A program made the translations under genes and the position numbers. The notes under the pieces are model-generated. The model was not told the DNA's origin. It did no database searches and saw only the letters and a program-made list of their open reading frames with translations. From assembly GCA_028571685.1 (NCBI GenBank), contig CM053140.1, positions 222,475,323-222,539,322 of the forward strand: 64,000 nucleotides of DNA, read 5' to 3'. This document shows, piece by piece, positions 1-13,300 of this stretch. Positions within the stretch are counted from its first letter, which is position 1; each line of letters starts with the position of its first letter. The DNA comes from Heterohyrax brucei. Taxonomy: Eukaryota > Chordata > Mammalia > Hyracoidea > Procaviidae.

Positions 1-2870
1 AATTAAGCCTACAGCTTGAACAAGTAGAAAGAGAGCAAAAGAGGAACCCCTCGCTCACCAGATGAAAACATCATAAACATTAGAGCAGAACTAACTGAAT
101 TAGAGAACAGAACAATTGAAACAATTGATATGACCAAAAGCTGGTGTCTCGAAAAGACTGACAAAATTGACAAACCACTGGCTAAACTTATTAAAGAAAA
201 ACAGGAAAGGAAACAAACAACCAGAATAAGAAACAAAATGAGAGATGTCACAACAGATCCAACAGAAATCAAAAGTCACATAACAGAATACTACAAAAGA
301 CTGTACTCTAACATATTTGAAAATCCAGAAGAAACGGACAAATTCCTAGATTTATATAACCTACCAAAATTATCACAAGGAGAAGTAGAATGAGTTAATA
401 AACCCATCACAAAGGACAAGATTGAAAAAGTCATCAAAAAGCTACCAACCAAAAAAAGCCCTGGCCAAGGTGGCCTCACTGCAGAATTCTACCAGGCTTT
501 CAGAGAAATGTTAACTCCAACACCTACTGAAGCATTTCACAGCATAGAAAGGGATGGAATGCTCCCAAGTTCAATCTATGAAACCAGCATAACCCTGAAA
601 CCAAAGCCAGGACGAGATCCAACAAAAAAGGAGAATTACAAACCAACATCACTCATGAACCTAGGTGCGAAAATCATCAACAACATCCTTACCAGTAGAA
701 TTCAACAACATATCAAAAAAAATAATTCATCATGACCAAGTTAGATTCACACCTGGGATGCAAGCCTGGTTCAACATCAAAAAAAGAATTAAGGTGATCA
801 ACCACATAAATAACATAAAAGATAAGAATCACCTGATTTTGCCAATTGATGCAGAAAAGGTATTTGGCAAAGTCCAACACCCATTCATGCTAAAAACTCT
901 CAGCAAAATAGGAATAAAAGGAAAATTCCTCAGTGAAACAAGTGCCATCTATGCAAAGCAGATCGCCTACATCATCCTGAATGGAGAGAGACTGAAACAG
1001 TTCCCCTTGAGAACAGAAACTAGACAAGGATGCCTGTTCTCACCTCTCCTACTCAACATTGTACCAGAAGTTCTAGCCAGAGCAATAAGACAAGACAAGG
1101 AAATAAAGGGCATCCACATCAACAAAGAGGAAGTAAAAATCTCCCTATTTGAAGATGACATGATTGCATACACACAGAATCCTAAAGAATCCATAAGTAA
1201 ACTACTCACACTGATAGAAGAGTTCAGCAAAGTCTCAGGATACAAGATAAACATAGCTAAATCACTAGGAATCCTTTACTCCAACAAAGAGATCATTAAA
1301 GAAGAAATTACCAAATCAATACAATTTGCTATAGCCCCCAAGAAGAGAAAATATCTAGGAATAAATTTAACTAGAGAAATAAGAGCCCTACACAAACAGA
1401 GCTAGAAGATCCTACTGCAAGAAACAAAGAGAGACTTACATAAAAGGAGAAACCTGCTCATGGATAGGAAGACTTAGTATTGTGAAAATATCCATTTTAT
1501 CCAAAGCCATCTACATATACAGTGCAATCCCAATGCAAATTCCAGTGTCATTTTTTAATGAGATAGAGAAAAAATCACCAATTTAGTTTGGAAAGGGAAA
1601 AAATCCCAGATAAGCAAAGTGCTACTGAAGAAGAACGAACCAGGAGGCCCTCTCACTATCCAACTTTAGAACTTATTACACTGCCACAGTAGTGGAAACA
1701 GCCTGGTACTGGTACAAAAAGAGACATATAGACCAATAGAACAGAAATAAGAACCAACAGATGCCACCCTCCTCCTAGGAACAGTTGATACTCAATCGAG
1801 GCCCTAAGATAGTAACCTTGGGTAAAAGTGGTCTCTTTAACAAAGGTGTGGGCAAAATTGGATAACTATCTGCAAAAAATTGAAACAAGACCCATGTCTC
1901 ACACCTGACACAGAAAACAACTCAAACTGGATAAAATACCTAAATAGCAAACCTAAAACGATAAAGATCATGCAGAAAAAAAATAAGATCAACGATAAAA
2001 GTTTTAATACACAACTTAGACAGACTTCAAAATCTAACAAAGCACGATCAACAGAAGGGAAAATAGATAAATGGTAACTACTAAAAATCAAACACTTTTG
2101 CTCATCCAAATACTTTATCAAAAGTTAAAAGACCACCTACAGAATGGGAAAAAATATTTGGCAACTACATATCAGATCAATGTCAAATCTCCATAATGTG
2201 CAACATACTGCAAAATATCTACAGGAAAAGGACAAATAACCCAATTAAGCACTGGGCAATGGAGATGGACAGACACTTCTCTAGAGAGGAGATCCAGGCA
2301 GTCAAAAGACACATGTGGAAATGCTCACAATCATTAGCTATTAAAGAAATCCAAATCAAAACTACAATGAGATAACCATTTCATCCCAACAAGATTGACC
2401 ACGATCCAAAAAACACAAAACGGCAAGTGCTGGAGAGGCTGCAGAGAGACTGAAAATCTCCTACACTGATGGTATGTTGCAACCTCTTTGACACAACCTC
2501 TTTAGAAAGTAATCTGGCACTTCTTTAAAAAGCTGGAAAAAGACATACCATTTGACCCAGTAATTGGACTACTTAGAATTTATCCTACAGAAGCAAAGGC
2601 AGTCACATGAACAGATACACGCATATGAATGTTTATTGTAGCACTGTCCACAGTAGCAAAATGATGGAATACACTGAGATACCCAACAACAGATGCACGC
2701 ATAAACAAACTGTGGTATGTATACTCAATGGAACATTATGCAATGACAAAGAACAGTGATGATTTTTAAGAAGCATCTCATAACCTGGATTCAATGGGAA
2801 GACATTATGTTGAGTGAAAGCAGTGAGTGGCAAAAGGACAAATATTGTATCGAACCCTTACTCTAAGGAC
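1..2870 (+). pseudogene. L1-1 ORF2 remnant (endonuclease/reverse transcriptase polyprotein)
   Basis: In LINE-1, ORF2 encodes the endonuclease and reverse transcriptase that nick the target and copy the RNA there. Here the region downstream of the endonuclease, the reverse transcriptase and the C-terminal part are recognisable, in pieces spread over all three frames (for example 130-393, 508-735 and 665-1405). The longest piece, 246 codons, covers the RT fingers and palm. It contains '[23 protein letters not shown]' in part and the catalytic box as FEDD at 1148-1159, where the usual form is FADD. The next block is '[13 protein letters not shown]'. Many stops and frameshifts make it non-functional. 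The C-terminal block around 2690-2830 carries the conserved 'HNAMEY..' type sequence close to the stop. Confidence 0.88.
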
Positions 2871-3862
2871 TTAAAAAGAGACTCATATACAGAAGAAAAT
2901 ACTCTTTGGTGGCTGCAAGAGAGGGGAGTGAGGGAGCAAAGGAGGGAGGGAGAGGATTAATTATAGATTAGATGGATGATAGAAATTTGGCTGGGTGAAA
3001 GCACTGAAAGCACACGTTATAAAGACCAAATTAATAGGACTTCAACATAACCTAAAAACTCTTCCAATCTTAACTCAATATTGCAAGGACAGAGTAGAAG
3101 GGGTGGGGGTCTGGGGACCATGTTGTTAGGGGACATTGTGGCCAACTGACATAATTATTGCTAACAGGGTCTTCTGGATCTCATGTTAGTGAGTGGTGTC
3201 TGAGGTCTTAAAATATAGCAAGCTGCCATGTAAGGTACACCAAATGGTCCCAACTTAGCTGGAACAGACGATCACCAAGGCCAACTGTGACCTGATGGAA
3301 AAAGAGCTCAGAAGACTGAAAGACTCATGTGAATGGGTGACTACATCAACATGTGACCAGAAGAATCATGTGGTGCCTGGACATCAGCAATGACAGCCAT
3401 GATGGGGCTCACAATGTTGAGTCCCAGTGGAAACATGAGAAAAAAAAGAGATGCACGCTATGAACTCCACTAAAAGACTGGAGCTGGTGATCTGAAGGCC
3501 TGGGGGTTCACCTAGGAGCATGGGCCCTAGACCTGATGCTGTGATAGATCACTACTGGGGTCAACTCTTTGGACAGCAATGGATTGGTTTGTCAACACAG
3601 GGTGACAATGTCATGTGTGCACTTTATGGTTCTATGCATCTGCAGGATTCCGTCCTACTGGACTCTTAGAAGAGGAGAGTGGAGAAGGTGGATAGGAGGG
3701 GATATAAGATTATTAAGAGGATATTATGTGTATGGAACATAAAGGAGGAATGTGTTGTCACCGAGAAAGGAGAGCATAAGGAAATGCAGATAGCCAGGCA
3801 TGCAAAATTAAATAGTATTGTAAACTTGCACTCAATCACAATAAAAAAAGAAAGAAAAGATT
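1..3862 (+). mobile_element. LINE-1 copy L1-1, 3' part (enters from left edge)
   Basis: The element is already inside ORF2 at base 1, by alignment with the antisense copy around 52930, and runs through the ORF2 C-terminus (about 2870) into a roughly 1-kb 3' UTR. The 3' UTR has G-rich tracts (2923-2950 and around 3100) and ends in an A-rich tail at about 3840-3862, after a 'caatcacaataaaa' motif that is repeated at the 3' end of the copy at 28416-28709. The 5' half lies outside the window. Orientation and identity are secure; the subfamily is not determined. Confidence 0.93.
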
Positions 3863-3869
3863 TGATGAG

Positions 3870-5180
3870 TGAATCCAAGATGCTAGAGCAGTCAGATGCT
3901 TCCTGTGATCCCTCTTAGAAGAAAAACTCAAGGAAAATAAATGAATTGATTATATATGATATTCTAGGTGCCCCAAACATTCACAGTTATGTTGAGAAAT
4001 TGGGCTGAGTGACATGAGAGGGAAAGAAAAGCTTCAGAAGGAGTGAAGAGTAGCCAGACCTGACTCAGCGGGAATCAGCACCACGCAGGCCGGTTCTGTT
4101 CTAGTGACAGTATGGTAATACAAGCACTGGCTTTCAGAATTCATTTTCTACATCAGGAGAAACCCTAGGCAGACAGATCCTAATGGCATGAGAATCAGTG
4201 AAAAGAGACAATAGATTGTCAAATGATAAATAACTTGCATGTAACCTACTTTGTGTGGATCTAAAAACTCTCCTTTGGGATAATCCTCTCTCCCTTTCAC
4301 CTATTACCTTCCTTCTCTACACTGGGTCTGAGTCAGATCCAGAGACTGCCGTGGGGCAGCAATAGGACCCCTTACACACCTTAAGCCATTCATTTAGTCT
4401 TTGAGAGGGAATGAATTAACAAACAGGGAAAAATATAATCTGACAATTCCCCTAAACTGTGAACTCATGGAAGAAAGATCTCCTTTGCCTAGGCAGAGGT
4501 ATAAACGGTCCATGGAGTTTGAATGCCTTTCACCCCTGTGTGGATTGATACGGGCCCACTACAACAATACAGTCCTTCATTAGTACAGTATAAAAGAATA
4601 TATAGCTACACAGTAATTTTATTTTATTAGCTATATGGTGGAAAGACAAGCTCCTGATAGTTGACACCCAGCTGCCTATTACATGTGTATGAGTACATGT
4701 CCTCACATATACACAGTATGGGCTTGAGGGTTGCTGGCTACACCCGCACCACCTAGCCACCCGTGACAGGAGCCCAACAATAAGTTGGGCATCCATCAGC
4801 TGGATGCAAACCTATCTATGCACACACTTCAGGGAACAGGAAAAGATTTCCTCACAGACACTCAGGGGTAATTGTCAGTCCCCTGCCTTGTTCAGTAAGC
4901 GCAGCCAGATACCTGTGCCTACACAAATCATCCCTGCTCATCAAGGACTATAGGTGTGAAATCTGCCCCCCACACTTGGTGCCCAACTTCTTGAATACAT
5001 ACTAAGTAACAACTATAACCAGCGTGTGACAGGACATTAGAAATCCAAAGATGTGAGTAATAAAACTAGCTCATATAACCAGTCTACTTGGGCATTTCAA
5101 GATACATTACTAAAACTTAAATAAATACAATAACTTACTGATGGTTTGGAGACAACAGTCAATATCAAATCACACAAAGA
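3870..5180 (+). promoter_or_regulatory. L1-2 5' UTR (internal promoter region, decayed)
   Basis: In full-length LINE-1s the 5' UTR carries the internal promoter. This stretch corresponds to the antisense L1-C 5' UTR (about 38620-39550). The outer end matches, and so does an inner block around 4905-4990 ('acctgtgcctacacaaatcat', '...cacttggtg'), which matches the complement of 38830-38910. No intact gene is seen here; the ORFs at 4401-4583 and 4530-4796 appear to be chance readings. Current promoter activity cannot be judged. Confidence 0.65.
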
Positions 5181-6130
5181 GGCAGACGACAATGGCTTCA
5201 GACAGAAATTTTCCAGATGAAGAGAATGTCCTGGAATTACAGGATGGAAAATAAAAAGGTAATATACAAAACTCTTCAAGAGATTGGAAAGGATATCATA
5301 CAAAACGAACAACAAGTCAAGAAAGATACAGACATAGAAATTGGTGAACTTAAAAATTTTAGAGAACAGCATGATGACAAATTGAACAGGAAACAAGAAG
5401 CCATAGACAGCAAAAAAGAAATTCAGAAGATTAACATTAAAACTTCACAATTAGACAACTCAATAGAAAGTCAAAGGAGCAGAATTGAGGCAATGAAACA
5501 TAGAAATGTGAGGCTGAAGATAAAACACTTGACACTAATGTATTTGAGGAAAAGTCAGGTTAAAAAGAAATTTTTTTAAATGAAGACACGTTAACAATTT
5601 TGTGTGCCTTCATCAAGAAGAATGACCTATGTATGATCTGAATATCAGGACAGGGGGAATGACAGAAAATACAGAGAGAATTGTTGAATATTTGTTGGCA
5701 GAAAACTTGCCTAATATTGTGAAACATGAGATGATATCTATCCAAGCTTCTTATCAAACTCCACATGAGGTAGATCCCCAAAGAAAATCACCAAGATACA
5801 CTATAATCAAACTTGTCAAAACTAAAGATAATTTGACAATTTTAAAAGTAGCTAAACATAAATAAAAATAATCTACAAATGGAAGTCAGTAAGACTATGC
5901 CCAGACTATGCAGCAGAAACCATGTAGGAAAAGGCAATAAGATGACATGTAGAAAGCATTGTGGGAAAGAATATTGCCAACCAAAAATTATTTATTCAGC
6001 AAAACTGTCTCTCATACATTGGCAAAATTAGGAAATTTCCAGATAAACAGAAATTTAGAGAGTTTGTGAAAATCAAACTAAAATTTTAAGAAATACTAAA
6101 GGAAGCCATTTGATTAGAAAATCAATAACA
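5181..6130 (+). pseudogene. L1-2 ORF1 remnant (RNA-binding coiled-coil protein)
   Basis: LINE-1 ORF1p is a trimeric RNA-binding chaperone that coats the element RNA. The remnant starts near 5190 with '..DRNFPDEENVLEL' in another frame. A lysine- and glutamate-rich coiled-coil segment follows at 5217-5579, including 'LDNSIESQRSRIEAMKHR'. Then comes the RNA-binding and C-terminal portion at 5629-5865, which has the typical 'MTENTERIVEYLLAENLP' and 'HEVDPQRKSPRYTIIKL' blocks of mammalian ORF1p. At least two frame breaks separate these parts. The last blocks, up to about 6110, correspond to the C-terminal domain but contain stops. Confidence 0.85.
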
Positions 6131-6485
6131 ATCAAAGACTAGAATGTGAGACAGAGCAACCAGATTTCAACCGAAATAAGAAAAACACAAAAATAAATCC
6201 AAGTTAAAACATTGAAAATAGTAAAGCTGAGATGTCATAGTGCAAAAGAGGGAATAAAAACATAGTTATGGATCTTTCACATGGAGAGAAAGTCAAGGCA
6301 ATATAAAGAAATAAAACACTACTTTAAATTTAGAGAAATAAGATAAATTTTACAATAACAGCAAAGGAAAATAAAAAGACTGAGAAATACAAAATCAATA
6401 ACAAAAAAGGTGAAAAGAAAACACAAAGAAAAACAACTCAGCACAGAAAATTAAGTACAACATAGAAACTGTCAACAATGCACAA

Positions 6486-9028
6486 AAAGGTATCAAAATG
6501 AAAGCACTAAACTATACCTATTAATAAGGACACTAAATGTAAATAAAGTAAATGCACCAGCAAACACAGAGTGGAAGAATAGATTTTAAAAAAAGGAAAC
6601 CATCCATCTGTATACTGACTACAAAAGATATCCCTTAAAGACACAAACTAAAACTGAAAGCATGGAATATAAAAATATCCAAAATATATCAAGCAAATTA
6701 CATTCAAGAAAGAGCAAGAGTGAGAATATTAGTTTGTGTCAAAGTAGATTTCGTACTAAACTCCACCAAAGTGAATAAAAAAGAACACCATGTAATAATT
6801 AAAGTGTCAATACTCCAGGAGGACATAACCGTATTAAGTATTTACACATCCAATGACAGCGATCCTAAATGCATAAAACAAGCTCTAGCTGCACTGAAAA
6901 AAGAAATAGATAGCTGTACAATAGAAGTAAGAGACTTCAACACACCTTTTTCACAGTGAAGGAGAGAACATCCAGAAAGAAGTGCAATAAAGACACAGAA
7001 GATCTAAATGCCACAATCAATCGACTTGATGTCTTAGAGATATTTAGAAAACTCCACCCAAGGACAGCCAAGGGTGTTTTTTTCCCAATGCAAATGAAAC
7101 ATTCTCAAAAACTGACCACATATTAGTCCATAAAGCAAGTCTTAAAAGAATGCAATGTAGTGAAATATTACAAAGCATTTTCGGAGTGTAAAGTGATAAA
7201 AGTAAAAATAACAAGAGAAAGAAAAAGAGTCAGACACACGGAAACCAAACAATAAGTTGCTCAAAAATTGCGGGGTAAGAAGAAATTAAGGATGGGATAA
7301 AGAGATTTTAGAATCAAATGAGAATAAAAACATATCCTATTAGAACCTTTGAGACACAGCAAAAGCACAACTTAGGGGTCCATTTACAGCAGTAAATGCA
7401 CACATTCCCAAAAAGGGGGCCCAAACCAAAGCATTGACCGTACTAGTCAAACAAAACGGAAAGAGAGCAGCAAAAGAAACCTTCAGGCACCAGAAGTAAG
7501 CAGATAATAAAAACTGGAGCAGAACTAAATGAAACAGGTGACAGAGAACCCATTAAAACAGTTAACAAGACCAAAAGCTGGTTCTGTGAAAATGTCAACA
7601 AAAAAGGCAAACTGACTAAAACAGGAGGAAGGAAAGAATCTGAATAAGAAATGAGATGGCAATATCAAACAGACCCAACTGAAGTTAAAAAATCACAACA
7701 CAATACGATGAAAAATTGTACTCTAACATATTTGGAAAACTAGGAAATAGACAAATTTCTAAAAACACACTACCTACCTAAAATAACAAAAAGAAATGCA
7801 GAACAACTAACTAAACCTATAACAAAAGAAGAGGCTGAAAAGGTAACTAAAAAACTCCCAATAACAACAACAACAACAATGAAACCATAGCCCTGATGGC
7901 TTCATAGGAGAATTCAAACAAACTTTCAGGGAAGAGTTAACACTATCATTTCAGAAGATACTTCAGAGTACAGAAAAAAATGAGATACTCTCAAATTCTT
8001 TCTATGAAGCAGTATAACTTTTGTACCAAAACTGGGTAAAGACAGCACACAAATAAAAATTACAGACTCATGTCTCCTATGATCTTAGACACAAAAATCC
8101 TTAACAAAATTCTAACAAATAGAATTCAACAACATATCAAAAAACAATTCACCGGGACCAAGTGGGATCAGGGATTCAGAGATGGTTTAATATTAGAAAA
8201 ACACTCAATATAATCTAGCACATAAACAAAAGACAAGAGCAACATGATTTCACCAACCAGTACTGAAAGAGCATTTGACAAATCCAAGACCTATTCATGT
8301 TAAAATCTCTCAGCAAAATAGGAATGGAAGTGAAATTTTTCAACACAATTAAAGATATTGACACTAAGCCAACAGCCAACATTATACAAAATGGAGAGAT
8401 TCTGATAGCATTCCCCTGAAGAACAAGAACGGGACAAAGATGCTCTTTGACACCACCTTTATTCAACATTGTGCTGGAGGTTCTAGCCATAGCAATGAAG
8501 CTAGAAAAAGAAATAAAGGGCATCCAAATTCAGAGGGAAGAAGTAAAAGAATCTCTATTTGCAGATCATATGATATTATGCACAGAAGATGCTAAACAAT
8601 TTACATACACGCACACAAAAAACTACTTGGAACTAACAGAAGAATTCTTAAAAGTATCAGGATGCAAGATAAACATACAAAAATCAGTTGCATTCCTCTG
8701 CACCAACAAAGAGGAAATCACTGAATCAATACTATTTACAATAGCCCTCAAGAAGATTAAGTACTTAGGAATAAGTCTAACCAGAGGTGCAAACAACATA
8801 TACAAAGAAAATTACAAACACTACTGCAAACAACCAAAAGAGATGTACATAAGCGGAGAAAAACGTCTTGTTCATCGAAAGGAAGGCAGCACACTGTGAA
8901 AATGTCTATTATACCCAAAGACATGTACAAATACAGTGTGATCATGATCCAGATTCCAGTTAATTTGTTAAGGAGATAAAAAAACAAATCAGCAACTTCA
9001 TATGGAAAGGGAAGAAACCCTGGATAAG
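6486..9028 (+). pseudogene. L1-2 ORF2 remnant, first part
   Basis: The endonuclease N-terminus begins near 6486. The block at 6720-6959 includes an 'ITVLSIYTSNDSDPKCIKQAL' region and the endonuclease motif in the degraded form 'EVRDFNTPFS', where the usual form is VGDFNTPLS. Reverse-transcriptase sequence lies at 8150-8900, with the catalytic box changed to FADH at 8558-8569 (the second Asp is lost to His). Reading frames are repeatedly broken. The reading stops at 9028 in a 'PWI' block; the sequence after it is found at 16546. Confidence 0.85.
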
Positions 9029-9450
9029 AACAAGGACTGACAATTAAGTGCACCAACTTAATTGCACTAAATGCTACATAACTCACTGTTGAATATCATC
9101 AGTTACCTTTGAGGTACTCCCTTTGGGAAGCTATGCAGTGAGGCCAGTGCCTAGTCTATCCTTCAAAGAAATTTTAGACCTCTTTCTGGAATGGCCATTG
9201 CACACAGTGGCAAGGTGGCAAGTTCATGAACTTAACTGTTGAGCTGTGTATGAGGGAGTTTTCAGTCAGTAAACAAGTAACTGTATTGGAACACCTACAT
9301 GTTCACCTAAAGTGACTCCTAATGACTTTTTTCTTTATCTGAAGATAAAGGAAATACTGAAAGGAAGACATTTTGACGATATTCAGGACATGAAGGGTTA
9401 TCAATGACAGCTCTGATGGCGAACTCCAGAAAAAGAGTTCCAAAATTTCT
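9029..9450. mobile_element. Foldback mariner-derived element (copy 1), left segment
   Basis: Bases 9031-9200 are the reverse complement of the mariner 3' terminus, including 'actgacaattaagt' and '..ttgggaagctatgca..'. From about 9250 the sequence switches to sense-strand mariner DNA from the transposase C-terminal region ('aaggaaatactgaaaggaagacattttgacga'-type sequence). It breaks at 9450 and the sense 3' terminus is at 16394-16545. This gives a short element of about 570 bp with long inverted ends and no complete transposase. The copy at 57113 has the same internal switch point. It interrupts L1-2. Confidence 0.8.
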
Positions 9451-10348
9451 TTTTTTTTATGATTGAGTAAAAATACACATTCCCATATAAATTCACGTGC
9501 CAGCCTATGTGCAGCTTTCGCTGCTGTCCCTGCACAGTGACAGTGCACTCTTCCTCTCCATTCTATGCATGTCGTATCCTCCTAACAATCCCCTGTCCCC
9601 TCCTCTTCACTCTCTCCCCCACCTCCAGTAAGAGGTTATCAGGACGACATCCTATAGATACATAGAACAATAAAGTGCACACACAATATGGTTATTATGT
9701 GTCTCCAAGTTCAATTCATTCCTGTCCAAAGAGCTGATCTTCATTATAATTTATGGACAGGGGCAGCATGAGGGCCAGAAGCCATGCTCCCAGGGGAACC
9801 CTGAGGCCTCTGGATCATCAATTGCTGTCTTTTAGAGGAGATCTAAAAAACACCCCTTTTCATTCTTGTGTTGCCAATGAGACTCAACTTTGTGAGCCAC
9901 GTAACCGCTATAATGGCCAGGCACCATCCAGTTCTTCCAGTCACATGTTAGTGTAGTCCCCCACTCATGAAGGTCTCTCTCTCTTCTGGGTTCTTTTTCC
10001 CCCATGTCATTTTGGTCCTTGGTGGTCATCCATTCCTGTTGAGTTGGGACCATTTGTTGTATCTCAGATGGCAACTTTTAAGACCCCAGCTGCCACTCAC
10101 CAATGTAGGGAGTAGAAGACTCTCTCAGCAAAACACTAATTATGTCAATTGGCCTTGATTACCCTTGAAAGCATGGTCCCTGGCCCCCTGGCCCAGTTAC
10201 TCTGTCCTTGCAATATTGAGTTAAGGTGGGAGGAGTAATCATGTTATGTTGAAGTCCAGTTAAAATTGATCTTTCTAATGCATGCTGTTATTCATTTCAC
10301 CCAAGCAAATTGCTATCAAGTATCTAATCTATACCCCATTCTTTTCCT

Positions 10349-10364
10349 CCCTCCCACCCCACCC
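10349..10364 (-). other. G-quadruplex motif in L1-A 3' UTR
   Basis: On the minus strand, the L1 coding strand, this reads GGGTGGGGTGGGAGGG: four G-tracts with one-base loops, placed just downstream of ORF2. An equivalent motif is at 49991-50006 in L1-B. Confidence 0.8.
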
Positions 10365-10384
10365 TTACAGCCATCAAAGAATCC

Positions 10385-13300
10385 TTTCTTCTGTTTGTGA
10401 GTCTATTTTTAAGTTCTTATCATAGGGGTCTCATACAATATTGTCCTTTTGTTGCTGACTACTTTCAGTCAACATAATGTCCTCCAATTGAAACTAGGTT
10501 ATGAGATATTTCCTGAAATCATCGCTGTTCTTTATCATTGCATAGAATTCCATTGAGTACATATACCATAGTTTACCTATCCATTCCTCTGTTGTTGGAC
10601 ATCTGGGTTGATTTCATTTTTTGCTGCTGTGGACTGTGCTGCAATAAAAATTTGCATGCATTTATCAGTTGATATGAATGGTCTTGATTCTGTAGGATAT
10701 ATTCCAAACAGTGGAATTACTGGGTCAAATGGTGTATCTATTTCCAGCTTTTTAAGGAAGGGCCAGATTGCTCTCCAAAGAGGTTGCATCATTTTGTAAT
10801 CCCACCGACAGTGTAGGAGAGTTCCAATCTCTCAACAGCCTCTCCAGCATTTGTTGTTTTGGGTTTTTTGGATCATGGCCAAACTTGTTGAGGTGAGATG
10901 CTATCTCATTGTAGTTTTGATTTCAATTTCTTTAATAGTTAATGATTGTGAGCATGTCCACATGTGTTTTTTGGCTGCCTGGATCTCCTCTTTAGAAAGA
11001 GTGTCTGTCCATCTCCTTTTCCCAATGCTTAACTGGATTATTTATCTTTCTCTTATTGATACTTTTAAGTACTTTATAGATTATGGAGATCAGATGGTCT
11101 GATGTACAGTTGCCAAATACTTCTTCTCATTCTGTAGGCGGTCTTTTAATTCTTTTGATGAAGTCTTTGGATGAGCAAAAGTTTTTGATTCTTAGTAGTT
11201 CTCATTTGTCTATTTTCTCTTCTGTTGATTGTGCTTTGTTTGTCAGATTTTGAAGTCTGTCTACATTGTATATTAGAACTTCCATTGTTGATCCTATTTT
11301 TTCTTGGGTGAGCTTTATTGTTTTAGATTTGATATTAGGTATTTTATCCACTTTGAGTTGTTTTTTGTATAAGGCATGTTTCAATTTATTACAGGTGGAT
11401 ATCCAATTTTGTCAGCACCATCTATTGAAGAGATTGTTTTTACCACAGTTTAATGTCTTAGGGCCTGTGTTGAATAACTGCTCATAGGAGGATGGTATCA
11501 TCTCTGAGGTCTCAACTCTGTTTCATTGATCTATCTGTCTCTCTTTGGACCAGTACCAGGCTGTTTTGACAACCATGACAGTGTAATAGCTTCTAAAGTC
11601 GGGTAGTGAGAGGCCTCTCAGTGTGTTCTTCTCCTTCAATAGTGCTTTACTTACCCGGGGATTTTTCCTTTTCCAGACAAAATTGGTGATTTGTTTCTCC
11701 ATCTCCTTAAAAAATGGCACCGGAATTTTTATTGGGATTGCATTATATAAGTAGATTGCTTTGGGTAAAATAGACATTTTTACAATGTTAAGTCTTCCTA
11801 CCCATGAACAGGGTAGGTTTCTCCATTTATGTAAATCGTCTTAGTTTCTTGTAGTAAGATTTTGTAGTTCTCTTTGTAAAGGTCTGTTATTTCTCTGGTT
11901 AGATTTATTCCGAGGTACTTTATCTTCTTGGGGGCTATAGAAAATGGTATCGATTTGGTGATTTCTTCTTTAATAATCTCATTGTTGGTATAAAGGAATC
12001 CTACTGATTTGCCCATGTTTATCTTATATCTTGAGACTTTACTGAACTCTTCTGTTAGTTCAAGTAGTTCACTTATGGATTCTTCAGGATTCTCTGCATG
12101 TACTATCATATCGTCTGCAAACAGTGAGATTTTTCTTTCTTTTTGCTTATGCAGATGCCCTTTATTTCTTTGCCTTGTCTAATTGTTCTGTTTAGAATTT
12201 CTAGTCCAGTATTGCATAGGAGAGGTGAGAGTGGCATCCTTGTCAAGTTTTCATTCTCAAGGGGAATTGTTTCAGTCTCCGTTCAGGATGATGTAGGCAG
12301 TTGGCTTTGTGTAAATGGCCATTACTGAACTGAGAAATTTGCCACCTATTCCTATTTTGCTGAGAGTTTCTAGCACGAATGGGTATTGGACTTTATCAAA
12401 TGCCTTTTCTGCATCAATAGACAACATCAGATGATTCTTGTCTTTTGTGTTATTTATGTGGTGGATCACATTAATTGTTCTTCTTGCATCCCAGGTGTGA
12501 ATCCAACTTGGTCATGATGAATTATTTTTTTGATATGTTGTTGTATTCTATTGGCAACAATTTTGTTGAAGATTTTTGTATCTAGATTCGTGAGTGAAAT
12601 TGGTCTGTAGCGCTCTTTTTTTTTTTTTTTTTTTGATGGATTTTTCCCTGGTATCAGTGTTTTGCTGGCTTCGTACAATGAATTTGGGAGTATTTCATCC
12701 CTTTCTATGCTGTGAAATATTCTCAGTAGTATTGGAGATAACTCTTCTCTAAAAGCTTGGTAAAATTCTGCAGTAAAGCCATCTGGGCCAGGACTTTTTT
12801 TGGTTGGTGTTTTTTGATGATTTTTCAATCTCTTCCTTTGTGATGGGTTTATTAAGTTGTTCTGCTTCACCTTGTGATAATTTTGGTAGGTGACATGAAT
12901 CTAGGAATTTGTCCATTCCTCTAGGTTTTCAAATTTGTTAGAGCACAGTCTTTCATAGTACTCTGTTATGATATTTTTGATTTCTGTTGGATCTGTGTGA
13001 CAACTCCCCTCTCATTTCTTGTTTGAGTTATTTGTTTCCTTTCCTGTTTTTCTTTAGTAAGTTTAGCCAGTGGTTTGTCAATATTGTTGATCTTTTCAAA
13101 AAAACAGTTTTTGGTCTTTTCAATGTTTTCAATTATTCTTCTATTCTCTCTGCTCTGATCTTTATGATCTGTTTTCTTCTCGTGCCTAAGGGGTTCCTCT
13201 GTTTTTCTCTCTATACTTGCTCAAGCTGTAAGGTTAGTTCTTTGGTTTCAGTTCTTTCGTATGGATGTGTGCATTTATTGAGTTAAATTGACCTCTGCGG

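Larger units (their letters stand above)
3870..9028 (+). mobile_element. Full-length LINE-1 copy L1-2, 5' segment
   Basis: The 5' end at about 3870 ('aagatgctagagcagtcag') matches the reverse complement of the L1-C 5' end at 39550 ('aagatggcacagtagtcag'), and both then read 'atgcttcctgtgatccct'. A 5' UTR of about 1.3 kb, a broken ORF1 and the front of ORF2 follow in order. The element stops at 9028 inside ORF2, where a mariner-derived element is inserted, and resumes at 16546. The two segments total about 7.3 kb, a full-length LINE-1 of an older subfamily that includes L1-C. It starts only a few bases after the L1-1 tail. Confidence 0.88.

Noticed and set aside
4401..4796. Overlapping opposite-strand ORFs of 60-88 codons as small genes
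   Set aside because: They lie in the L1-2 5' UTR, homologous to the non-coding 5' UTR of L1-C, and show no family resemblance.
9753..10158. Small ORFs in both strands near the L1-A 3' end
   Set aside because: They fall in the L1 3' UTR. Equivalent positions in the other copies (25195-25544, 49394-49779) also have readings, but these vary in frame and length.
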